From Pycnococcus provasolii (lineage: Eukaryota; Chlorophyta; Pseudoscourfieldiophyceae; Pseudoscourfieldiales; Pycnococcaceae): a stretch of 64,000 nucleotides of DNA. The position numbers and the translations under genes are program-made. The stretch is taken from assembly GCA_938743325.2 (NCBI GenBank), contig OW568867.1, forward strand, positions 310,001 to 374,000, given 5' to 3'. Of this stretch, positions 1-8,834 are shown one piece after another; the stretch's first letter is position 1, and every line of letters starts with the position of its first letter. A model generated the notes under the pieces. The model made no database searches, was not told where the DNA came from, and saw only the letters and a program-made list of their open reading frames with translations.

Positions 1-3000
1 GGGATCACATGGCTTTTCACATTGACGTCCGCGCCCGCCTGCAGCAACGCACGCACAATCTCAGCCCTGCGCCCGCCCCACGATTCTTTGATCGCCCATA
101 TCAGCGCCGTTTCACAATCATTGCTCTTCACATTGACGTCTGCGCCCGCCTGCAGCAACACATTCACGATCTCCGCATTTCCATCACGAGCCGACATCAT
201 CAATGCCGTTCGACCATTGGCGTCTTTCTCATGGACGTCTGCGCCCGCCTGCAACAACAGACTCACGATCTCCGCATGTCCATAACGAGCCGACATCATC
301 ATCGCCGTCCGACCCCTGGTGTCTTTCACATTGACGTCCACACCCGGCACCTCAAGAAATAACCTTACGCATTGCAATAATCCTTCGTGAGTATAGTACG
401 TATCCATAAGGTTAGGGTGTGCCACATCCATCATTCTGTGTAGCGCCGTCTTACCATCTTCATCAGTCATGTTGACGTCCGCACCTGCCTTCAATAAGAC
501 GCTCAAGATTTTTATAATTATATAACAATCTTGAGCGTCTTCGTTTCTAGCCGCCATCATTAGCGCCGTTTGCCCTCTGTCATCCTTTCGATTCACATCT
601 GTACCCGCCTGCAACAGTACCTCTGTGCATTTCAAGTGTCCTTGTCGAGCAGCATATGTCAAAGCTGTCTGACCAGGATTATTGCAATCTTCACTCACAA
701 GATGGACGTCTGCACCCGCCTGCAATAATAGTCTCACGCATTCCACATGGTCACCATGTGCTGCCACTATTAGCGCAGTACGCCCCCAATCTCCCTTCAA
801 GCTTAAGTCTGTACCCGCCTGCAATAAGGCGCTCACAGCCTTCGCATTTCCAACGTCAGCCGCCAATATCAATGCCGTTCTACCGTTTTCATCCCTCGCG
901 TGAACGTCTGCGCCCGCCTGCAACAAGACGCCAACAATTTCCCCGGAATTTTTATTTGCATAAGCACTACTCATCAATATCGTTGTACCATCTTCTGCCT
1001 TCACATGTATGTCTGCTCCTGCGTGCAAGAGTTTGTCCACAATTTCCATATGTCCTTCTCTAGCAGCAAGATGCAACGCAACACGTCCCCATGTATTCTT
1101 GGCATTGACTCTCGCACCTGCCGTTAACAAGGTGCTTACAATTTCCGAATAGCCACTCGAAGACGCTTCCATTAGCGCCGTCTTATCATACTTGTTCGCC
1201 TGATTGACATCTGCACCCGCCTTTAACAAAATGTCAACGACCTCTGCATTGCCTTGATCCAGCGCCATCATCAGCATCGAATCTTTGTTTCCAATAGAGT
1301 CGTTGTCTTGGGCATTAACGTTTGCTCCCGCCTGCACCAACGCTCTCACACACTCTGCGCGTTCTCTTTGACGGATCGCATCTATTATACCTGAATGGCG
1401 TTCATCTCTTTCCTTACTGTCAATCTGCATTGAATCAATCAGCGCAAGAGTGAGTCTTTTCTGATCATCGACGTCCGCTCCCGCCAGCAATAGGATTTTC
1501 ACGATTTCTGAACTTTTTGTAGAAGCCGCCATCATCAGCACAGTTTTATTGGGGCGATCCGCCTGATTGATGTCCGCGCCCGCCTTCAGCAACGCACTCA
1601 CGATCTCCGCATGTGCTCCACGAACCGCACACATCAGTGCCGTTTCGTCGTCGTCATCCATTAAGTTGATGTCTGCACCCGCCTGCAATAATGTAGTAAC
1701 GATCTCCACATATCCTTGTTTAGCTGCCTCCATTAGCCCCGTTCTCCGATTATCGCCACGTATATTCACGTCCGCACCCGCCTGTAACAATGCGATTAGG
1801 CACCCTGCATGCCCATGTCGAGCTGCGTATATCAACGCTGATAGTCCGTTCGGGTTAGTCGTGTCGAGTTTTGCCCCTCTTTCTACGAGCTTGCGCACGA
1901 GCGAGGCGTCACCGGCAAAAGAAGCCGTCATAAGCGGAGTACGATTCTCGCTATTCAAAGCTTCGAGATTCCCTCCCATTTGATACGAAAGCACTGCTTG
2001 AGCTTGTGCGTGTACTGAATCCTCATTGTTGGGAAGTGAACTGCAGATTTTATCACAAGCATCAAGCAGTGCTTGCTCCACCTCGTGAGACAAAACGCCC
2101 AACCCATCATACTTGGGAAGTTGGATCCAAGTGTCTTGCTTTCCAAGCACACTCTTTTTCCACAACTCAGAATCATCCGATGGCGCATCAACACAAAGAT
2201 AGATTATCGGCTTGCCTAACGCACGGGCACATAGAAGCTCGAGAGACGTCCAGCAGTTGCCATCCTCGCGGCTGATCGCCTCAGGCTCGACATTACCAAA
2301 ATCACGCTGAAAGTTTGGTCGAGGAACGCCAAATCCTGGCGAAAGTATGGCCAAAAAGACTTTGCACTGCGTGATCGCCTTCTCAACAGCATCTGTCCAA
2401 TAGGTGAGGCCGAAGGCATCCACTGGATAATTGCTCACATTTGATGGAAATGTCCTCTCATCTCTGAATGTACGAGATTTCTTCAAACTCTTTGCAAGAT
2501 TGTATGGAGCGTCTGTCCAATTTTCGAGTTCGATGTCTCCATTCGATTGAAATCGAGCGTTGTATGCCACTGAACATTCACATGACGATGACTCAGTTCC
2601 GTAGTAGGAGATTTCAGTTTCGCTTCTTGCCTTCATGCCAAAGAAGGGAGCTTCGTTTTGGGTGTAGTAGAGCCCAAGATCATCCATCGTTTTTGACTGC
2701 ATATCACTAGCAATTGGAACAATATCAACTTTCTCTTCGTGCCAAGGTAGTGATATTGTTTTACCAAAGTCTTCAAGGCGAATACTCTCAGCTTCAAGGT
2801 ACATGTGTTCCGTCGTCTCACCGCCAACATAACATTCGCTCCAACTTGAACTACCACAAACAAACGAGGTAATCATCCCACCACCCACAGTTTTGGCTCG
2901 TTTCGAAAATTCCGCATCTGCCAATTTGTACTTGATCAAATGCGCCCACGACGCCGTCTCCTTGATCACAAACGATATGAAGACGTCCTGTTCAAGCGCC

Positions 3001-5486
3001 TCCTCCATATTCAAAAGTTCTTTTCTAACGTATTTCTGAATTTTCTCATCTTTGTGGCGAAAGCCCAGCTCATCCAAAATTGACACAACCATGGGACGAA
3101 GCACCAAGGATGGATTTATAATCTTCATCTGATCGAGTCGATCCACAATAGCTTTGAAATGATCCTGGCAGTATGCTTTGGCATACTTCCCCAGTTGACC
3201 GCCTCGTTCCTGACGCTCAATCAAAATGCATGAGCGAGTGATTTCAACGTCGCCAGAAAATACATCAACAGCCAACTCCTCACCTGAACGATTCGCATCT
3301 TTCAGAAAATCACTCAGCGACTTGTGAAGCGTGTGCAGCTTGTGCTCACGTTCTTCAAAGAGCAATCCCAAGCCTGGAAGATTCGACACCGCAGCGTGTA
3401 GTCCTATTTGTTCAATATGCGACATCGTGAGAGGCTCTCGAGCGGCAAATATCACATTCATCAGACGCTTCGTCTCAGGCGCAAGTGGCGATGCTGCCTC
3501 AAACCACTGCCGGTAAGCCTCGTCGGCATTGGTTGGCACTGGACGCGATTTCGCCAAGTCGAGATACGTCTCAGCAAATCTTGTCGCAACGAGTTCAAAC
3601 ACCTTCGACTTGCTATTCGCAATCTCCTTTTGCAGCTCAGGTATAATAATAATGTCTGCAGCAGAAGAGGTAGTATCATCACGAAGCTCCGATGGCTCAA
3701 ACCTCTTCAAGTTCAGATTCGAAGTTTTTGCCGTCGCCTCAACATCTCGTATGATATGCCCAGGCTCTGGTCGCGTCGTCACAAGAATCTGCAATTTCTT
3801 TTTGCCGAAGCGCTCGAGCAGCGTGCACGCCAACGAGAGAACTGGATTCTTTTGATTGGATATCTTTGATGACGAATGACGATATTCGTCATCTTCCTCC
3901 TCCTTCTTCCTCGTGTAGCCCTCATCAAGCGCGTCGAACATAAGCAAGCACGGCGGTGATTGGCGATTGCTCTTTGATAGCAGGCTCTCAAGAGGCCCAA
4001 TCAGGAGAAGATTCTCAGCATGCATTGCACTCGTCTGAATCGCAGTCAGTGCAGGCCGTTGATTTTTTGGCTTTCCATGATGATCTTTGCCATCGTTCAC
4101 CATGCGATCCTTCAGTCCCAATATCGAATGCGCCACCTCCTCAAACCGCACCGCAAGCTGGTACGCGAGCGAGTGAATGACGCGCAGCTCATCCTGTCGC
4201 CTGACATCGGCATCCTTGCAGATGTGCACCGCCGCTGCGTCAAGCGATACACCATTCAAGACCGTGGCAGATATCGTCGACTTGCCCTCACCAGCACCGC
4301 CAACGATGCACGCAACATTGCCACCACCTTCGAAGAATTCTTTGATGGCATCAAAGCGAAACGTCTCGCTTTTTGCGCGCTGGCGGAGCACCTTCGTATC
4401 CGCCTCGTAGTCGAGCGGATTGAGCAGAAACCGGAGCTTGAGATGCCGCGTAAATTTGTCGAGTCCGCCGAACCGCTTCTCGATCTCACCGTGGATAAAC
4501 TTTCTGTCATCCTCGGAGAAGCACAGCGCCGTCGACGCGTCGATATCTTCGATGCGCGCCGCGATTTCCTTCTCGTCGAATCCCTGCGTGACGAGCTGCA
4601 ATTTTTCCTGCGGCGACGACCCCAACTCGTACAGGCACCACAGTCTCGACAGAGGCACGACGCGTTCCTTGTCAAGCACAGCGACTGTCGCGCGCGCGTG
4701 CTCGATCGTCCTCCTGAGCGTCATGCCCGTGCCTCCTACGTTGAGCTCAGCCATGGCGTTGTTCTGGTTGATGGCGAAAATATCAAGCCAGATGAAGGTT
4801 TCTTTGGCAACGGCGCCGTCGAGGTGTGCAGCCACAGAACGCACGAGGTCGTTGAAGCGGTTTCCCCACGCGTGCGAGACGAAGTACGTCGGTGCTCCAA
4901 TTGGCAGGTTTTCAGCCATGGCGTAGCTGAGGTTTTTGCTCTTGGCGACAGGCCAAACGAAGCACGCGACGACGTCCGACGTGTACATGTCCTCGAACGG
5001 AATATCGGTGTAGCTCACGATGACTTGCTTCCCTGACTTGGCCTTTTCGGCAGCTCGTCTCTTTTTGCGATGGCTTACGAGATTACCGGGCGTGACTTCA
5101 AGAATCGCATCCTTGCCACCGCCATCCTTTGGTGCCAGAAACTCGCGCTCAGCCAGCCAGGAGAATCGTTTTTGTTTGTTTTGCTCGACAAACTCACGCA
5201 GCCACTGCAGGGACACCGCACGAAGCACGGGCGACGTTTCTGGGCTGCTGAGCAGTTCACTTTCATTCTCTGCAATTTTGCGCAACTTCGTTTGTTCGAA
5301 TCCCGCGACGAACTCCTGCAGCGACACGACGCCATCGCTGTTCGTGTCAAGGTTATCAAACAAAGAGTTTGCGAGCGTTTCTTCACCCTTAGCTTCGAGC
5401 CATGCGCGCAGCTCGTAGCTTTCGAGTTGTCCGTCGCCGTTCGCGTCGATCTGCCTGAATAGCTGAATAGCTGCGTCGTTTGACAT
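1..5486 (-). CDS. NLR-like protein: EF-hands, TIR-like, NACHT-type NTPase, TIR-like, ankyrin repeats (C-terminus cut by window edge)
   Basis: One uninterrupted minus-strand frame runs from ATG at 5486 to the left edge, giving about 1828 visible residues. Two canonical EF-hand loops lie at residues 14-25 (DANGDGQLESYE) and 47-58 (DTNSDGVVSLQE). A TIR-like module follows, with YFVSHAWG around H205, FIWLDIFAINQ and a later LWCLYEL. A P-loop NTPase has GGAGEGKST with Lys402 and Walker B MFDALDE at 518-522. A winged-helix-like stretch precedes DVFISF near residue 833, which looks like TIR strand A. About 200 residues later come KVFLAILSPGFG (near 1046) and SLELLCARALGKPIIYL, also TIR-like. From about residue 1167 there are 17-18 ankyrin repeats ending in LLQAGADVN-type turns. 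STAND NTPases with ankyrin sensors act as ligand-triggered oligomeric switches; a role in immunity or cell death here is inference. No intron is apparent. The true C-terminus lies outside the window. Confidence 0.85.
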   Translation of the reverse strand, partial: MSNDAAIQLFRQIDANGDGQLESYELRAWLEAKGEETLANSLFDNLDTNSDGVVSLQEFVAGFEQTKLRKIAENESELLSSPETSPVLRAVSLQWLREFVEQNKQKRFSWLAEREFLAPKDGGGKDAILEVTPGNLVSHRKKRRAAEKAKSGKQVIVSYTDIPFEDMYTSDVVACFVWPVAKSKNLSYAMAENLPIGAPTYFVSHAWGNRFNDLVRSVAAHLDGAVAKETFIWLDIFAINQNNAMAELNVGGTGMTLRRTIEHARATVAVLDKERVVPLSRLWCLYELGSSPQEKLQLVTQGFDEKEIAARIEDIDASTALCFSEDDRKFIHGEIEKRFGGLDKFTRHLKLRFLLNPLDYEADTKVLRQRAKSETFRFDAIKEFFEGGGNVACIVGGAGEGKSTISATVLNGVSLDAAAVHICKDADVRRQDELRVIHSLAYQLAVRFEEVAHSILGLKDRMVNDGKDHHGKPKNQRPALTAIQTSAMHAENLLLIGPLESLLSKSNRQSPPCLLMFDALDEGYTRKKEEEDDEYRHSSSKISNQKNPVLSLACTLLERFGKKKLQILVTTRPEPGHIIRDVEATAKTSNLNLKRFEPSELRDDTTSSAADIIIIPELQKEIANSKSKVFELVATRFAETYLDLAKSRPVPTNADEAYRQWFEAASPLAPETKRLMNVIFAAREPLTMSHIEQIGLHAAVSNLPGLGLLFEEREHKLHTLHKSLSDFLKDANRSGEELAVDVFSGDVEITRSCILIERQERGGQLGKYAKAYCQDHFKAIVDRLDQMKIINPSLVLRPMVVSILDELGFRHKDEKIQKYVRKELLNMEEALEQDVFISFVIKETASWAHLIKYKLADAEFSKRAKTVGGGMITSFVCGSSSWSECYVGGETTEHMYLEAESIRLEDFGKTISLPWHEEKVDIVPIASDMQSKTMDDLGLYYTQNEAPFFGMKARSETEISYYGTESSSCECSVAYNARFQSNGDIELENWTDAPYNLAKSLKKSRTFRDERTFPSNVSNYPVDAFGLTYWTDAVEKAITQCKVFLAILSPGFGVPRPNFQRDFGNVEPEAISREDGNCWTSLELLCARALGKPIIYLCVDAPSDDSELWKKSVLGKQDTWIQLPKYDGLGVLSHEVEQALLDACDKICSSLPNNEDSVHAQAQAVLSYQMGGNLEALNSENRTPLMTASFAGDASLVRKLVERGAKLDTTNPNGLSALIYAARHGHAGCLIALLQAGADVNIRGDNRRTGLMEAAKQGYVEIVTTLLQAGADINLMDDDDETALMCAVRGAHAEIVSALLKAGADINQADRPNKTVLMMAASTKSSEIVKILLLAGADVDDQKRLTLALIDSMQIDSKERDERHSGIIDAIRQRERAECVRALVQAGANVNAQDNDSIGNKDSMLMMALDQGNAEVVDILLKAGADVNQANKYDKTALMEASSSGYSEIVSTLLTAGARVNAKNTWGRVALHLAAREGHMEIVDKLLHAGADIHVKAEDGTTILMSSAYANKNSGEIVGVLLQAGADVHARDENGRTALILAADVGNAKAVSALLQAGTDLSLKGDWGRTALIVAAHGDHVECVRLLLQAGADVHLVSEDCNNPGQTALTYAARQGHLKCTEVLLQAGTDVNRKDDRGQTALMMAARNEDAQDCYIIIKILSVLLKAGADVNMTDEDGKTALHRMMDVAHPNLMDTYYTHEGLLQCVRLFLEVPGVDVNVKDTRGRTAMMMSARYGHAEIVSLLLQAGADVHEKDANGRTALMMSARDGNAEIVNVLLQAGADVNVKSNDCETALIWAIKESWGGRRAEIVRALLQAGADVNVKSHVI

Positions 5487-5927
5487 GTCTGCACGAAGTG
5501 TGAACCACCAGCCTCCCCCTCCAGCTCCTCAACAACAACCCAAAAGCGTCTCCAAGAACTCAAGTGCTGCTCACACGAGCTGACGAGTGCTCACTCACTC
5601 ACTAACTGAATCTCTCCCTCACCACTGGCCACGCGCACAAGCTAGCTAGCTCCGTGTGAGTTAAGTTAGTTATTATATAAGCGGCCGGCCGGTGGTATCT
5701 AAAACTAACCAAGTACCCTAAGGTTAAGAGTGATGAGTGATGAGTGTGATGTGATGTTCAGTCGCAGGGATTGATGGGGACGAAGTGATGGGTCCCCGAG
5801 AAAACGGTGAGGGCAATAAGCAGAGTTGCGTACCTACTGATACGGAAGTGGAATTGAGCCGAACGATGCAGCAAGACAGAGCTCGAGGAATCCCACAGAG
5901 GGGGTCCACAAGGGCATTTTAAAGTCA
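5487..5927. other. Upstream region of the NLR-like gene
   Basis: No gene is seen. The part next to the NLR start is rich in CTCACTCACTCAC-type simple sequence. A CTAAGGTTAAG motif lies near 5718, and short runs of tga/gtg repeats lie near 5730-5755. Confidence 0.4.
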
Positions 5928-6301
5928 ATCCGGCCTTGCACCTCCGCCTTGCGCTCGGCGTGACCACCTGCTAAGTGCTAACCGGGTCCTGCTACCTGGC
6001 ACCTCCGGCCTTGCACCTCCGCCTTTGCGCTCGGCTTGACCACCTAGTGCTACCTGGCACCTCCGGCCTTGCACCTCCGCCTTGCGCTCGGCTTGACCAC
6101 CTAGTGCTACCTGGCACCTCCGGCCTTGCACCTCCGCCTTGCGCTCGGCTTGACCACCTAGTGCTACCTGGCACCTCCGGCCTTGCACCTCCGCCTTTGC
6201 GCTCGGCTTGGCCACCTAGTGCTACCTGGCACCTCCGGCCTTGCACCTCCGCCTTTGCGCTCGGCTTGACCACCTAGTGCTACCTGGCACCTCCGGCCTT
6301 T
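5928..6301. repeat. Minisatellite, about 6 copies of a 57-58 bp unit
   Basis: The unit reads roughly TGCTACCTGGCACCTCC followed by GGCCTTGCACCTCCGCC, TTTGCGCTCGGCTTGACC and ACCTAG. Copies differ mainly by one T (GCCTTGCG versus GCCTTTGCG). The first copy is diverged and the array ends inside a partial unit near 6301. Both strands stay open through it only because the unit is stop-poor; I do not think it is coding. Confidence 0.9.
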
Positions 6302-6432
6302 ACAGGTACAGTCCACACCGCCCAGAGGAATCCGGTACACAAAGGAATAATAAGGCGCCGCCTCGGCGGTCACCTAAACCTTTACTACCCTGATCGTCTT
6401 GCCATCCCCCTCCCGGAGACCTCTCCCGGAGC

Positions 6433-6468
6433 GGAATTGGAATTGGAATTGGAATTGGAATTGGAATT
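6433..6468. repeat. (GGAATT)6 hexanucleotide microsatellite
   Basis: Six perfect GGAATT copies lie about 170 bp upstream of the dipeptidase ATG. An isolated ATTGGAATTTGCTCCCC copy follows near 6490, apparently duplicated from the array's 3' flank. Confidence 0.95.
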
Positions 6469-6638
6469 TGCTCCCCCAACCTTGCCCCCAATTGGAATTT
6501 GCTCCCCTGCCCCGAATTCTCAAGCAATCGTCTGTTGTCCGCCTGTCCGCCCCTCCATCCCCCGATCCAGTATCCCCTAGGCTTCCTAGTGGTATGCAAG
6601 TAAACCGCGTTTGTTTGAACATCTCCCAAACACACTCC

Positions 6639-8630
6639 ATGGCGGCGTCCATGTCGTCCATACACATGTCGTCCTCTCTCTCGTCTATGTCTCTCGTCTT
6701 CATCGTCGTCCTCACCCTTTCATCGTCTTATTTGTCTCTCGTTTCCGATGCGTGCACCGTCTCGGTTTCGGGCTCCTTGGCTTCTCATTCTTCATTTCCG
6801 CTCGTTTCGCATACGGACGATAACGGGTTCACGCCGTCGGATTTAAGGCTCGTTCGGGTTCCTTCTCGTTCGCTTCGCTCGAAACGGCCTGTTCACGTTT
6901 GGGCACCGAACTATCCGCGTGTTGTCGACGCTTCCATAGCACCCGACTACGCACCGTCACCATCATCCCAACCGCCGTTCGTACCCATCGGATACATACC
7001 TGAAGAAGAAACAACAACAAAACAACAAAATCATCATCATCATCAGCCTCTTCACCAAAAAAAACAAACATACGCCTACCTCGACCTCGAGTACGCGCTG
7101 GCGAACGAAGCGGGGTTAGCCGTCGCCGAGTCGTCGTGCACGGCAAACACCGTCGGCTGGCCCGTCAACAAACCGGGAGGATACAACCTCCTGTCCATCA
7201 ACGAACTCTCAAAAATTGCGCTAGAACGATGCTCCACTTCAAGGTGCGCCATCTCCGTCATGGGATCTCTCGCCGAAAAGTACGGATTCTACGACGACGG
7301 CGCCGGCTCGCCAGACGCGCCAGACTACACAAACTCCGCCGAAGCGCTCGCCGTCGTCAGCGCCGAAGACGGAGAAGCGTGGATATTCAACATCCTCACA
7401 GGAGACAACAACGCGTCAGCCATCTGGGCGGCGCAGCGTGTTCCCGACGACGCCATATCCGTCATCGCCAACTCCTTCACCATCCGCGAAATCGACTTTG
7501 ACAACCACGAAACTTTCATGTACAGCGCAAACGTCACGGCGTTAGCCTTGAAAATGGGGTGGTGGGATCCTCAAAAAGATCCCAATTTTGACTTCTACGC
7601 AAGCTACGGATTCGACCCGATGCGTTCCATGAAGAATAAGAAACGTGCAAAACAGTTGCAGCGCGTACTGCGGTACTACTCTGGGCGTCGCATGTGGCGC
7701 GCCTTTCAGCTCCTCGCGCCGAACAGCTCGATTGCGCAATCGTTAGATCCTCTCGTCGGCAATCTCCCTCGTCGCATGCAGGGATCGTACCCGTTCGCCA
7801 TCCGCGTCAACAGGCATTCCGTTCGCGTCGACCATATGAAGGCGATGATGCGAGACCACTACGAAGGCACGCGCTTCGACCTCACAAAAGGCATGGCTGC
7901 TGGTCCGTACGGCGATCCAAACCGTCCCGCGAACACGGCGCAGCAAGCGGTGGGACAGTTTGAACGAGCCATCAGCATGCATCGCACGCTGTGGAGTTTT
8001 GTCGTGGAGGTGCACAAATCACTCAAATCAGATATGCGAGATGGCACCAACCCCAACCTATCCACCGCGTGGTTTGGATACGACATGCCGCACGGCACCG
8101 TGTACCTGCCCTTCTACCCAGCTTCCGAAATTCCGCCTCCGCGCTCTTTCAGATCTAGATTGGGTCTGATGTCCAACTTCTCCATGGACAGTGCTTGGTG
8201 GGCGTTTAATGTCGCGAACCAGTACGCGTCAACAAACTTTCGGGCAATCAACGCGGACATTCGAGCCAAATCTGAAACAATTGAGCGCCGCATCGACGAG
8301 CAAAAGCTCGCGTGGGAAACATCCATCCTTAACAGCAATTCAAACAGCGGCGGCAGCAGCAGCAGCATCATGGAGCAGCTCGGCACGCGCGCGCAGCACC
8401 TTGCCCAGTCTGTTGTGGACGAGTGGTGGCCTTTCGCCTTTCAGCTGATGGCCAAGTACGGGCAGGGCCTCGTCGTATACAACGAGACGTACGCCGAACG
8501 ACAAGAGTACCCAGCATGGTGGCTCGACTCCCGCGACGTTGGCTTTAGCACGTGGCAACCCAATGGCCCGTATCACGGTGTGCCGGATGACGAAGAAGCA
8601 CCGGAAGAAGTCGAAATTGCTTTGAGCTAA
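6639..8630 (+). CDS. Secreted C69-family dipeptidase (PepD type, Ntn hydrolase)
   Basis: 663 residues from ATG 6639. The frame extends further upstream but only to a TTG through the GGAATT repeat, so I reject that extension. A hydrophobic signal peptide (LVFIVVLTLSSSYLSLVSDA) ends exactly before Cys39. Family C69 uses the N-terminal Cys as nucleophile, and the flanking ACTVSVSG and HTDDNGFTPSDLRLVRVPSR match the family's active-site block. Further family signatures are DGEAWIFNI, WAAQRVPDDAISVIANSFTI, REIDFDN, MGWWDP and the C-terminal WWPFAFQLMAKYGQG. A Pro/Gln/His-rich insert follows the first block. The inferred role is release of amino acids from dipeptides in the secretory pathway, vacuole or outside the cell. 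It is convergent with the following gene. Confidence 0.85.
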   Translation: MAASMSSIHMSSSLSSMSLVFIVVLTLSSSYLSLVSDACTVSVSGSLASHSSFPLVSHTDDNGFTPSDLRLVRVPSRSLRSKRPVHVWAPNYPRVVDASIAPDYAPSPSSQPPFVPIGYIPEEETTTKQQNHHHHQPLHQKKQTYAYLDLEYALANEAGLAVAESSCTANTVGWPVNKPGGYNLLSINELSKIALERCSTSRCAISVMGSLAEKYGFYDDGAGSPDAPDYTNSAEALAVVSAEDGEAWIFNILTGDNNASAIWAAQRVPDDAISVIANSFTIREIDFDNHETFMYSANVTALALKMGWWDPQKDPNFDFYASYGFDPMRSMKNKKRAKQLQRVLRYYSGRRMWRAFQLLAPNSSIAQSLDPLVGNLPRRMQGSYPFAIRVNRHSVRVDHMKAMMRDHYEGTRFDLTKGMAAGPYGDPNRPANTAQQAVGQFERAISMHRTLWSFVVEVHKSLKSDMRDGTNPNLSTAWFGYDMPHGTVYLPFYPASEIPPPRSFRSRLGLMSNFSMDSAWWAFNVANQYASTNFRAINADIRAKSETIERRIDEQKLAWETSILNSNSNSGGSSSSIMEQLGTRAQHLAQSVVDEWWPFAFQLMAKYGQGLVVYNETYAERQEYPAWWLDSRDVGFSTWQPNGPYHGVPDDEEAPEEVEIALS

Positions 8631-8683
8631 AATCGCTAAAATCGCGCTAAAATCGCTAAAATCGCCAAGTCAAGTCAAGTCAA
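8629..8683. repeat. Short tandem repeats after the dipeptidase stop
   Basis: Four imperfect copies of CTAAAATCG begin at the stop codon, followed by AAGTC pentamers. They probably lie in the dipeptidase 3' UTR. Confidence 0.7.
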
Positions 8684-8834
8684 TGTTTTTTTGTTCTTGA
8701 TGTTACAAATTTATATTCATGTATAAAATATGGAAGGATATACTATTCCAGGCTTTTGGGCCAGTCTTCTCAGCCAGTCAGTCTGCGCTTCCCGTCAGTC
8801 AGTCTAGTCGGCGCATCCAAACTTACTTCTCTAG

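Noticed and set aside
4020-5036. 338-codon plus-strand frame
   Set aside because: Antisense to the NLR-like gene; low-complexity Arg/His composition; the minus frame has clear EF-hand, TIR-like and P-loop motifs.
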